Below are positions 1 to 6,319 of a DNA stretch of 8,062 nt, piece after piece. How positions within the stretch are numbered: the stretch's first letter is position 1; the number at the start of each line of letters is the position of its first letter. Where the stretch lies: positions 1-8,062 of the forward strand of contig CAVVIO010000010.1 of NCBI GenBank assembly GCA_963748095.1, given 5' to 3'. The notes beneath the pieces are model-generated. The model did not search any database, had not been told where the DNA came from, and worked only from the letters and a program-made list of their open reading frames with translations. The DNA comes from CAVVIO01 sp963748095. Its GTDB lineage: Bacteria; Bacteroidota; Bacteroidia; Bacteroidales; UBA10428. The translations under genes and the position numbers were made by a program.

Positions 1-515
1 TATCCGGTGTAAATCGGAAGAATACGCTACAGTACATTGGTGAAATTTGTAAAAACAGCTCTCCCGATTTCAATTTTAATTATATATTTCTGAAAGATAA
101 GTTGGCAAATGAGTACAAACCGGAAATAAATTTGAAAAACGGCTTTCAGCTTTATTCAACCGTGACATTTATAATAGCTTTACTGGGCCTCTTCGGATTA
201 ACCTTGTTTCTGATCAGGAAAAAAACCAAAGAAGTAGCCATCAGAAAACTTTTCGGGGCCAGGCTATCCGACACCATAAAAAGATTGACAAGAGAGCAAA
301 TTCTGATTACATTAATTGCCAATATAATTGCTGTTCCGGTTACTTATACCGTGATGATGAAATGGCTGAATAATTTTCAATACCGGATTGACATTGGATA
401 CATAATTTTTCTGAAAACACTTATCATTACGTTACTATTTACACTATTGGCTGTATTATTCTTAATTATTAGAGTTCACAAAATTAATTTGATGGAGACT
501 ATAAGAAATGAATAG
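1..515 (+). CDS. FtsX/MacB-like ABC transporter permease, C-terminal part (5' end outside window)
   Basis: The reading frame is open from base 3 at the window edge to the TAG at 513-515, giving about 170 visible residues. The TTG at 102 is only an internal codon, because homologous-looking sequence continues upstream of it. The visible part starts in the periplasmic domain (PDFNFNYIFLKDKL, like the usual P-x-F-x-Y-x-F-L-D-x segment). It then has a membrane helix (FIIALLGLFGLTLFLI) followed directly by the hallmark cytoplasmic motif TKEVAIRKLFGA. Two more helices follow, around ILITLIANIIAVPVTY and IIFLKTLIITLLFTLL, separated by WLNNFQYRI, another family motif. This is the C-terminal FtsX domain of four-helix permeases that work with a MacB/LolD-type ATPase, in export or in mechanical coupling across the envelope. 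The substrate cannot be read from this piece. Bacteroidota often carry several such genes in tandem. The family call is firm; the role is unknown. Confidence 0.93.
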   Translation, partial: SGVNRKNTLQYIGEICKNSSPDFNFNYIFLKDKLANEYKPEINLKNGFQLYSTVTFIIALLGLFGLTLFLIRKKTKEVAIRKLFGARLSDTIKRLTREQILITLIANIIAVPVTYTVMMKWLNNFQYRIDIGYIIFLKTLIITLLFTLLAVLFLIIRVHKINLMETIRNE

Positions 516-547
516 TGCATCTGTCTCTTCACTGAATGTAACCCATT

Positions 548-629
548 GCAAAATCCGGAGCATCATTGACATTAGCCGGGATGCCACAGCAAAATCCGGG
601 ATGGAATTGACAAAACTCCTGGAAATTTG
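548..629. repeat. Degenerate 41-bp tandem duplication
   Basis: The 11-mer gcaaaatccgg occurs at 548-558 and 589-599, and attgaca at 565-571 and 606-612. Both pairs are exactly 41 bases apart, so they behave as one shifted copy. Between and after these blocks the two units have diverged to near-random similarity. Because 41 is not a multiple of three, the duplication does not preserve a reading frame. It is probably an old duplication, with no function visible. Confidence 0.4.
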
Positions 630-676
630 CTTTTTGGAAAAATATATTTTACATTTAGGTCGTAAATGGGATTTGG
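625..676 (+). repeat. 52-bp dispersed repeat, copy 1
   Basis: This aligns without gaps to 3550-3601, with about 43 of 52 bases identical by eye. Identity is concentrated in two blocks: the first 11 bases (atttgcttttt) and the last 26 (acatttaggtcgtaa, two changed bases, then gggatttgg, giving 24/26). The middle 15 bases have largely diverged. Both copies lie upstream of a gene on the same strand, here 149 bases before the lipoprotein start. I found no inverted termini or target duplication that would mark a mobile element. Confidence 0.75.
626..657 (+). promoter_or_regulatory. Candidate Bacteroidota-type promoter inside repeat copy 1
   Basis: TTTG at 626-629 and TACATTTA at 650-657 are separated by 20 bases. 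The known Bacteroidota consensus is TTTG (or TTG) about 20 bases before TAnnTTTG, so the second element differs only at its last base. The same pair with the same spacing occurs in copy 2. If it works, transcription would begin around 664-668 and leave a leader of about 160 bases before the lipoprotein gene. The match is short in AT-rich DNA, so only the repeated arrangement gives it weight. Confidence 0.3.
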
Positions 677-751
677 AAGTTGGGGAAATTAAGGTAACCG
701 GTACATTATAGATTCAGGAATAAAACATTAATATATGAAGAAGTTGGGCAC

Positions 752-802
752 AATTCTAAAATAAAATTTTTACGATATGTCAGCAGATACATATTTAGAA
801 TT
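752..802. promoter_or_regulatory. Inverted repeat in the leader of the lipoprotein gene
   Basis: The arms aattctaaa (752-760) and tttagaatt (794-802) are perfect 9-base complements. Inside them a second pair, atatgt (775-780) and acatat (789-794), can form a smaller hairpin with an 8-base loop; the two pairings share only base 794. The structure ends 23 bases before the lipoprotein ATG, so it could be a regulator site or a folded leader. It has no T-run, so it does not look like a terminator. AT-rich arms of this size can arise by chance. Confidence 0.3.
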
Positions 803-825
803 AGAAATAATAAATATTTTGAATA

Positions 826-2694
826 ATGAAACAGATTTATAATACTATAGTGTTCTTACTCTTTATAATACTTTCATCATGTGAGTATGAACCAAATGGC
901 ATTTTCGAAAGAAACCTTAACCAAAATGTGACAGCCCCAGATATCCAAACAATCGAATTAGATTTATCCCAAAATGAAGATACGGTTGAACTTATTTATA
1001 GGAGGGTTTATTTTAATTTCAAAAGCACCAATCAGGCTATACGGTGGGTTAAATTTTATATAAATGACTCATTAGTAGGGACAGTTAATTCAGGTAACAG
1101 TTATTATGATTTAAATTATAATTTTTCAAATAATGGTTATTATAAACTTAAACTTGAAATATTCACTAACTCAGGAACGGGAAGCATTGCTGATTCTTTG
1201 GGAGCAGAAGGCTTTTTATTTACAACTAAACAATGGATAGTAAGAGTTCATGACACACATTTTTATACTCTTACTTCATCCGTTTCGGATGGATTCCTAA
1301 AACTTCGTTGGATAAAGCCCTCTATTGACATTCCGGAATTTATTATTTATAAATCCAATTATGAAATAGGTCGTACTTCTTCATGCGAATTTATTGATAA
1401 AGGTTATGTTGGTGAAGGAGGTTTATATAGAGTGTTTTATGTTTCTAATAACGATGATGGACAGCTTGCAACTTATGGCGCAGTTGAAATTCCTAATGAG
1501 ATGAATATTAAATTTTCCTATGATACTGATAACAATTACTTTGTAAGCTGGGAAAACCTAAAATATTATGCAGCCGTCGATTCAATCATTCTGCTTAGCA
1601 AAGACGGTAGTTATACTCCTTATGATATAATTAAAACTACAGACATTAGTAAAGAAGGTTTTGATATTCCTAAGAAATTTTTTGGACAATATAGGCAGTT
1701 TCATCTGGTACTAATCCCAAAATATCCGAATCCTTTGTATAGTCAAACAAAATACCCATATTCTGTGTTTGGTTCTTCCAGATATGATTTTATGATTGGA
1801 TACCATTCACCGATTTTTAACAATTTTAATCGTATTAGTAATTCCGAATTTGTATACCATACTAATAAGTATGATCACGAAAACATTGCTTACAACGATT
1901 CCATGTTTAGATACTCTGTTATAGAAAATAAAATTATGGAAAGGTATAGGTACAACCCACCCAACTACTCCTGGTCGGGAGATCATTATTGGAACCCTGC
2001 TACTTCACCGGATGGTAACTATTTTATTTCAGTTGTTGGCTTTACGAAAACGGCTATTGTTGGCTCACCGTTTAATTTTAACAATCATAAAATTATTGAT
2101 ATTAGCAATTTAACTGATAATACCGCGAGAATCCCAATATCAAATATTGGAACAGGAATTGTAATTAGTGGAAATAAAAAATATTTATATGATTTTAAAA
2201 ATAATAGTCTTTTAGGATATATTGACGATCCATCTTCTTTGTATGATTACAATATATCGTCAGAGGGGAAATATTTCTTTTTTAGTGTTTGGCATACAAT
2301 TTACCTTTATAGTTATAATAACAATGCTATAAGTTTAGTGAAAACCATATATTCATCTTCAACACCGGGTTTTGATTATTTTAATTTTATGGCAAACGAC
2401 CCCAGTCAAGCTATAAGTTGGAGTAAGGATACCAAAGTATTTAATATTTTAAGTTGTCCTGATATGACTATTGTTAAATCATTTCCAGTTAATGAGGATA
2501 AAATACTGGATATAGATTATTACACGAATAGAATCTTATCATTTTCTCCCAATCTATTGGTCGTACGAAGTCTTAATGATGGATCTGTTCTTTATTCAAT
2601 TCCTGTTGGTTTTTCTACTATTGTTTTAAACAATTGCTTTTTGGATGGAAATTCTATTTTTCATGAACAAGGAGTAAGATATTTCTTGAACTAA
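826..2694 (+). CDS. Predicted outer-envelope lipoprotein with Ig/Fn3-like and beta-propeller-like regions
   Basis: This encodes 622 residues. A short positive start and hydrophobic stretch (residues 4-16) lead into the lipobox LSSC, with Cys19 as the lipidated residue, followed by EYEP. The acidic residues after the cysteine are compatible with outer-membrane or surface placement. By pattern the mature protein reads as an Ig-like beta-sandwich (about 36-142), an Fn3-like domain (about 146-222; LKLRWIKPSIDIPEFIIYKS), a second sandwich (about 226-318), and a repeated-blade region (about 330-615). That last region has propeller-like turns such as SPDGNYF (394-400), ISGNKKYLYD (447-456) and SSEGKYFFFS (478-487). 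No catalytic motif is visible, so a binding or scaffold role is more likely than an enzyme. A barrel gene follows 20 bases downstream and is probably co-transcribed. The gene is strongly AT-rich and its ATG has no Shine-Dalgarno, as is usual in this phylum. The lipoprotein call is firm, the domain boundaries are approximate, and the function is unknown. Confidence 0.85.
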   Translation: MKQIYNTIVFLLFIILSSCEYEPNGIFERNLNQNVTAPDIQTIELDLSQNEDTVELIYRRVYFNFKSTNQAIRWVKFYINDSLVGTVNSGNSYYDLNYNFSNNGYYKLKLEIFTNSGTGSIADSLGAEGFLFTTKQWIVRVHDTHFYTLTSSVSDGFLKLRWIKPSIDIPEFIIYKSNYEIGRTSSCEFIDKGYVGEGGLYRVFYVSNNDDGQLATYGAVEIPNEMNIKFSYDTDNNYFVSWENLKYYAAVDSIILLSKDGSYTPYDIIKTTDISKEGFDIPKKFFGQYRQFHLVLIPKYPNPLYSQTKYPYSVFGSSRYDFMIGYHSPIFNNFNRISNSEFVYHTNKYDHENIAYNDSMFRYSVIENKIMERYRYNPPNYSWSGDHYWNPATSPDGNYFISVVGFTKTAIVGSPFNFNNHKIIDISNLTDNTARIPISNIGTGIVISGNKKYLYDFKNNSLLGYIDDPSSLYDYNISSEGKYFFFSVWHTIYLYSYNNNAISLVKTIYSSSTPGFDYFNFMANDPSQAISWSKDTKVFNILSCPDMTIVKSFPVNEDKILDIDYYTNRILSFSPNLLVVRSLNDGSVLYSIPVGFSTIVLNNCFLDGNSIFHEQGVRYFLN

Positions 2695-2714
2695 AATTAA
2701 TAAGATATCATTTC

Positions 2715-3431
2715 ATGAATAGAAAAAAAAGTATACTTATTGCAATTTTATTTTTCCTTTGTTCATCTTCTTATTCCCAGATCTTCGAATTCGGGATTCA
2801 AACTGGTATAGGTTTTTACAATATGAAAGGTTTAAAAAGACTAAACTCTACTGTTTTTAAAAGTTTACCTTTTCAAGCTATGGTTATTTCAGATTATCCA
2901 CCATACTTTTATTATAAGCCTGCTTTATTAATGGCCTTTAAAAAGCTTAGATTTGGTCTTCAGGCATCTTTTTATTCAACAGGGTCAAGGATATCATCAA
3001 AAGATTACTCAGGCGAATATCTTTTCGATACAAAGACATATTGCATAGTTCCTAGTGCATATATCGATTTTTTGTTATTTACTTTCTTTAGCAAATATAA
3101 ATTGTCTCTATTTTCCGAAGGAGGTATTACATTCTCAGGTTTAAACCTAAAGGAACAATTAACTGTTAGCAATCAGGATATTACAAATTCGTCTTATTCG
3201 TTTCAATCGCAAAATTACTATGTTGAACCTGGTGTAAAGTTTAGGCGTAGTATATATAAGTCTATTAGTTTAGAACTGAATGCAAGTTATTTCTTTCAAT
3301 TTGGTAATAGTGTTTTTGAATCAGATAAAGGAGAGATACTTAATGACGGAAAGAGGGCAATTGGGCCAGACTGGAGTGGTTTAAGATTTGGGATGTCAAT
3401 TTTACTTACGAGGCCTTTAAAAAATAATTAA
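2715..3431 (+). CDS. Predicted outer-membrane beta-barrel protein
   Basis: This encodes 238 residues. The N-terminus is a clear Sec signal peptide: basic NRKK, hydrophobic ILIAILFFLC, then SSSYS, with probable cleavage before Q22. The rest lacks membrane helices and shows alternating aromatic and polar strands joined by short turns: FEFGIQTGIGFYNM, LRFGLQASFYSTG, YKLSLFSEGGITFSG, SISLELNASYFFQFG and a final SGLRFGMSILL near the C-terminus. This is the pattern of the small 8-10 strand barrels annotated as outer membrane beta-barrel or PorT-like proteins in Bacteroidota. It sits 20 bases after the lipoprotein gene, so the two are likely translated from one message and may form a complex at the outer membrane. 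A weak hairpin at 3506-3526 may end the unit. No substrate or enzymatic role can be inferred. Confidence 0.82.
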   Translation: MNRKKSILIAILFFLCSSSYSQIFEFGIQTGIGFYNMKGLKRLNSTVFKSLPFQAMVISDYPPYFYYKPALLMAFKKLRFGLQASFYSTGSRISSKDYSGEYLFDTKTYCIVPSAYIDFLLFTFFSKYKLSLFSEGGITFSGLNLKEQLTVSNQDITNSSYSFQSQNYYVEPGVKFRRSIYKSISLELNASYFFQFGNSVFESDKGEILNDGKRAIGPDWSGLRFGMSILLTRPLKNN

Positions 3432-3505
3432 GTAATTATGATTACAGTGCATTTTTTATAGATAACCTCCCACCTCGTAACAGAATGATTCTACGGCGAA
3501 CTATT

Positions 3506-3526
3506 TTAACAGGAAACCCCTGTTAA
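3506..3526 (+). terminator. Small hairpin after the lipoprotein-barrel unit, possible weak terminator
   Basis: ttaacagg (3506-3513) and cctgttaa (3519-3526) are perfect 8-base complements around the loop aaacc. The hairpin is followed by tttgtatttt, which is T-rich but broken by G and A. It lies 75 bases after the barrel stop codon, with no other candidate nearer. It could end transcription weakly, protect an mRNA end, or be an operator. Confidence 0.4.
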
Positions 3527-3549
3527 TTTGTATTTTGTCAGTTCAAATC

Positions 3550-3601
3550 ATTTGCTTTTTCACTGAATATCTTCTACATTTAGGTCGTAATCGGGATTTG
3601 G
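3550..3601 (+). repeat. 52-bp dispersed repeat, copy 2
   Basis: This is the partner of 625-676: same length, no gaps, with conserved ends and a diverged middle. It lies 114 bases upstream of the Coa1-like gene and in the same orientation relative to it as copy 1 is to the lipoprotein gene. Read in the matching frame, both copies encode similar short peptides (ICFFTEYLLHLGRNRDL here, ICFLEKYILHLGRKWDL in copy 1), so a relic of a coding sequence is an alternative to a regulatory repeat. Confidence 0.75.
3551..3582 (+). promoter_or_regulatory. Candidate Bacteroidota-type promoter inside repeat copy 2
   Basis: TTTG (3551-3554) and TACATTTA (3575-3582) are 20 bases apart, as in copy 1. The elements and the downstream block are kept while the spacer has changed, which is what selection on a promoter would leave. 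A start near 3589-3593 would give a leader of about 125 bases before the gene at 3716. The call rests on a short consensus match. Confidence 0.3.
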
Positions 3602-3715
3602 TGTATCAGGCAGTTACGAACAAATAGTATGTGCTATAATAGCTATGAAGACATCCGGAAGTTTAGGGAGTGGTTATGGGTATGTAAGCAAACATTTTAA
3701 AAACACAGAAACACT

Positions 3716-4246
3716 ATGGATTACATAAAGACATTAGGAAAATTTACAAAAATCAGTTTGATTTGTGCATTGATTTTATTGATTTATGGATATTATGCAC
3801 GATCAGCTAGCATAAACTTTTTTTGGGAAAGTAAATCATTTGGATATGCTCTACTATTAATTGGAGTGATTAGTCTATTGGTTGATGGTATAAGAATTAG
3901 AAAAAGCAAAAACAAAAAAGCAATTTGGAATAAAATTGGGATAGGATTTATTGTATTCATTCTTGTTGTACAAGTCATCTTGATAATTGTGATTCCAAAC
4001 ACAATAGCTTTTCGAGTTGCCAAGGATTATATTAAGCATAATTATGAATTAATAAATGAATTGGGAGAGATCAAAGGCTTTGGATTAATCCCGACCGGTG
4101 GGATTCAAATAAATAAAAATTCGAACGGAGAGCAGGGTTCTGCATCGATTAACTTGATTATTAAAGGACAGAAAAAATATAAAGAAGTAACAGTCTTTGT
4201 GAATAAGAATGTTGATTCAGGCTGGAAAGTAGAAGAAATTGAATAA
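3716..4246 (+). CDS. Three-helix membrane protein with Coa1-like C-terminal domain
   Basis: This encodes 176 residues. Three hydrophobic helices are visible, at about 10-28 (FTKISLICALILLIYGYYA), 40-57 and 74-95 (IGIGFIVFILVVQVILII), with a very basic loop (RIRKSKNKK, 60-68) between the second and third that should be cytoplasmic. The tail (96-176) resembles the small Coa1/Tim21-type fold: a helix with NYELINELGEIKGFG, then strands with GSASINLIIKGQKKYKEVTVFV, ending in GWKVEEIE. In this family such a domain follows a membrane anchor and is named after cytochrome oxidase assembly factor 1. No respiratory genes are nearby, so I do not infer that role here. The gene appears to be a single-gene unit, with the repeat and candidate promoter upstream and a strong terminator downstream. 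It is AT-rich like the lipoprotein block. The membrane topology is likely; the family call is from pattern only. Confidence 0.75.
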   Translation: MDYIKTLGKFTKISLICALILLIYGYYARSASINFFWESKSFGYALLLIGVISLLVDGIRIRKSKNKKAIWNKIGIGFIVFILVVQVILIIVIPNTIAFRVAKDYIKHNYELINELGEIKGFGLIPTGGIQINKNSNGEQGSASINLIIKGQKKYKEVTVFVNKNVDSGWKVEEIE

Positions 4247-4524
4247 ACAACAATAGCCTACAATACAGGATTTAAGGCACAGTTGAGCCACAAAGAGGTA
4301 GTTAGTTCTTAGAACCAGCTACCTTATTTTATACAGGATTGTTATTATTTATTTGCCCAGTCTGGGTGTAGCATCCATCTGTACCTCAATCAGTTTTTAT
4401 TCCTTCATTTTTACAACTCATCTGCTTAATTCAACAATGCATCGTATTAAATTATGATTAATCTTTGAAATTGTGAACCTTTGTCAGGAAATAATAAATC
4501 GACAAAAATTATAATAAGTACAAT
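4247..4524. other. Intergenic region between Coa1-like gene and ABC-2 exporter
   Basis: These 278 bases contain no gene. They hold the terminator at 4296-4330, flanked by two exact copies of the 10-mer atacaggatt (4263-4272 and 4331-4340), an 11-base palindrome around cccagtctggg (4356-4366), and the presumed promoter region of the exporter genes. Two octamers, AATCTTTG (4460-4467) and AACCTTTG (4476-4483), are each one base from TAnnTTTG. I see no TTG at the right distance upstream of either, so no promoter is called. Confidence 0.6.
4296..4330 (+). terminator. Intrinsic terminator after the Coa1-like gene
   Basis: A 13-position stem runs from 4296-4308 to 4312-4324: aggtag pairs with ctacct at the base, gttc with gaac at the tip, and the middle has one G-T wobble, one A-T pair and one A-C mismatch. 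The loop is tta. The stem is followed by tatttt. This is the most convincing hairpin terminator in the window. The stem itself is nearly symmetric, but the T-run is on the + strand side and there is no gene arriving from the right. Confidence 0.75.
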
Positions 4525-5451
4525 ATGATTGATGTTTCAAACCTTAAAAAGTCATTCGATACCGTTGATGCCTTAAAGGGTATCTCATTCAACATCCCGC
4601 AAGGTGAGTGTTACGGACTGCTGGGACCGAACGGCGCCGGTAAAACAACCACGATTTCCATTATGAGCACAATGATAAAGCCGGATGAAGGAGAAGTAAA
4701 CATTGCCGGGTATGATCTCAGGAAAAATCCGCTGGATTGTAAAAAAAATATTGGTGTTGTTACACAGGAGATAGCACTTTATAATGAACTTTCAGCATAT
4801 GATAACCTGCTGTTTTGGGGAGGCATGTATAAGATCCCGAAACAGAAATTGACAGAACGCATTGATGAAACCCTGAATTTGCTGGGACTGGCAGACCGAA
4901 AGAATGACAAAGTGAGGACTTATTCCGGCGGAATGAAACGCAGAATCAATATCGCTTCAGCCTTGCTGCACCGTCCTAAAGTACTGTTTATGGATGAACC
5001 CACTATTGGTATCGATCCCCAGAGCAGGAATCTGATTTTTGAAGTGATCGAGAAACTGCATAACGAGGGAATGACAATTATTTATACCACTCATTATATG
5101 GAAGAGGCCGAGCGATTGTGCGACCGTATCGGAATTATTGATAACGGCGAAATAATTGCCCAGGGAACACTGGATGAATTAAAGACTTCGGGATCGATGA
5201 AGGAATCGGTTGTGATCTCTTATACAAATCTTACAGACGAACGCTACCATACAATAGAAAAGGAATGGAATGATCTCCAGCGTTTTGAAGATACAATACA
5301 CTTTTATTCCATGAATATACAGGGTGATCTGTCTAAAATAATTATCATGTGCAATAAGTTTGGCCTTGATATACGGTACATTGATATCCAGAAGATTAAC
5401 CTTGAAACTATATTTTTAAGTCTAACCGGTAAAAAACTCAGAGACAAATGA
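4525..5451 (+). CDS. ABC-2 type exporter ATP-binding protein
   Basis: This encodes 308 residues in one nucleotide-binding domain with every motif intact: Walker A GPNGAGKT (34-41), Q-loop Gln81, signature YSGGM (133-137), Walker B VLFMDE (153-158, Glu158 catalytic), D-loop GIDPQ (162-166) and switch His190 in YTTH. The AYDNLLFWGGMY segment after the Q-loop, and the extra C-terminal part of about 90 residues, place it with the DrrA/CcmA/NatA-like ATPases of ABC-2 exporters. It should power the permease encoded next, whose start codon overlaps its stop codon, so the two are translationally coupled. Substrates of such pairs include drugs, peptides, lipids and ions, and the sequence does not say which. 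Base composition is clearly higher in G+C than the genes to the left. The start is the ATG at 4525, which leaves the standard N-terminal length. Confidence 0.95.
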   Translation: MIDVSNLKKSFDTVDALKGISFNIPQGECYGLLGPNGAGKTTTISIMSTMIKPDEGEVNIAGYDLRKNPLDCKKNIGVVTQEIALYNELSAYDNLLFWGGMYKIPKQKLTERIDETLNLLGLADRKNDKVRTYSGGMKRRINIASALLHRPKVLFMDEPTIGIDPQSRNLIFEVIEKLHNEGMTIIYTTHYMEEAERLCDRIGIIDNGEIIAQGTLDELKTSGSMKESVVISYTNLTDERYHTIEKEWNDLQRFEDTIHFYSMNIQGDLSKIIIMCNKFGLDIRYIDIQKINLETIFLSLTGKKLRDK

Positions 5452-6203
5452 TAAGACTAGTTAAAAAAGATCTGAAATTATTCTTCAGTAAAAAGCAGGA
5501 CATATTGCTGACTTTTGCATTACCCATTATTATTATTACCCTGTTTTATTTTGCTTTCGGGAAAATGGGCAACACAGAACAAGATCATTTATATGGAGTT
5601 GTTCAGGTAGTAGCAGGCACCTCTGTTATGATGCTTTTATTTTCTGTTGCAGGAATAGGCGGAAGTCTTCTGGATGAAAAACAGGATGGTATGTTGAAGA
5701 AACTACTATGTTCACCGGTTCATCCAAGCCATATCCTTTTCGGGAAAATGGTATACGCAAATGTGATTTCCATTATTCAGTTGGTAATCATGTTTATATA
5801 TGCATGGCTTGCTTTTGGACTGGACATTTTGCATCATCTCCCTTCTATTGCACTCATGATTCTGGCAACAGCCTATGCCTGTTCCGGGTTTGGTATTATC
5901 CTTGCTTCTTTTGCCAGATCGCGCCAGCAGGTACAGGGATATTCAACAATTATTGTGCTTGTAATGAGTGCCATCGGAGGCAGTATGATACCTATTTTCA
6001 TAATGCCGGCAATTATGCAAAAGATTGCCGTTGTTTCGGTTAATTATTGGGGCATCCAGGGGTTTTTCGACATCTTCCTCCGGATGCATACATTTACAAA
6101 CATTACTTTTTTATCAAGAGTACTTGTGTTATTGGGCATTGGAACGTCTTTAAATTACATTGCTCTTTTGATGTTCAGAAAAAATATTTTAAAGATTGCT
6201 TAG
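5448..6203 (+). CDS. ABC-2 type exporter permease
   Basis: This encodes 251 residues with about six predicted helices (near 18-37, 51-71, 100-124, 130-154, 163-184 and 217-240), the standard ABC-2/DrrB layout. Before the third helix lies the typical cytoplasmic coupling segment, with DEKQDGMLKKLLCSPVH (76-92) and then FGKM, like the family pattern of an acidic residue, Gly-x-Leu and a Pro before a Gly-Lys. It lacks the large extracellular insert of longer ABC-2 permeases, so it is a minimal half-transporter that would act as a dimer or with a second permease. The ATGA overlap with the ATPase gene supports a fixed partnership. No second permease gene follows; a sensor kinase does, after 116 bases. 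Confidence 0.93.
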   Translation: MIRLVKKDLKLFFSKKQDILLTFALPIIIITLFYFAFGKMGNTEQDHLYGVVQVVAGTSVMMLLFSVAGIGGSLLDEKQDGMLKKLLCSPVHPSHILFGKMVYANVISIIQLVIMFIYAWLAFGLDILHHLPSIALMILATAYACSGFGIILASFARSRQQVQGYSTIIVLVMSAIGGSMIPIFIMPAIMQKIAVVSVNYWGIQGFFDIFLRMHTFTNITFLSRVLVLLGIGTSLNYIALLMFRKNILKIA

Positions 6204-6319
6204 ATGCTCAAAAAAGCAATGACAATAACATGGTTTATAAAAATTTGAGAAAATAACAGCACTGAAAATTTTTTAACAAGTTTTTCCGTGCTTCAGATTT
6301 TTAATTTAAATTAACGACC

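Larger units (their letters stand above)
516..825. other. Intergenic region with repeats and leader of the lipoprotein gene
   Basis: There is no convincing gene in these 310 bases. A 67-codon frame (508-711) starts inside the end of the permease gene, but it has no recognisable domain and it runs through repeat sequence. The stretch holds a degenerate 41-bp tandem repeat (548-629), a copy of a 52-bp repeat also found at 3550 (625-676), and an inverted repeat at 752-802 just before the next gene. From about 712 the sequence becomes strongly AT-rich, like the lipoprotein gene that follows. I see no clear intrinsic terminator for the permease gene. Confidence 0.6.
3432..3715. other. Intergenic region before the Coa1-like gene
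   Basis: These 284 bases contain no gene that I can support. They hold a perfect small hairpin (3506-3526), the second copy of the 52-bp repeat (3550-3601) with its promoter-like layout, and about 114 bases of leader before the ATG at 3716. In-frame stop codons interrupt any continuation of the frame that crosses the repeat. Confidence 0.6.

Noticed and set aside
508..711. 67-codon ORF overlapping the end of the permease gene
   Set aside because: It has no recognisable domain, runs through a degenerate tandem repeat whose period breaks the frame, and contains the dispersed repeat. It is kept only as a hypothesis in the findings, not annotated as a gene.
3537..3560. Sequence gttcaaatc resembling a tRNA T-loop
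   Set aside because: No matching acceptor stem, anticodon arm or D-loop could be found around it on either strand.
4263..4340. Exact 10-base direct repeats (atacaggatt) on either side of the terminator, resembling a target-site duplication
   Set aside because: The enclosed 58 bases show no inverted termini and contain an ordinary terminator. A 10-mer match in AT-rich DNA of this size could be chance.
4356..4366. Palindrome cccagtctggg as a possible operator
   Set aside because: The arms are only five bases, there is no second copy, and it lies about 160 bases from the nearest start codon.
5708..6256. Two overlapping + strand ORFs within and after the permease gene
   Set aside because: They are other-frame readings of the ABC-2 permease, with cysteine- and histidine-rich composition typical of shadow frames and no domain of their own.
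6256..6300. Possible terminator before the kinase, from gcac/gtgc and ctgaa/ttcag arms
   Set aside because: The two arm pairs are in the wrong order to nest into one stem, and each alone is too short.
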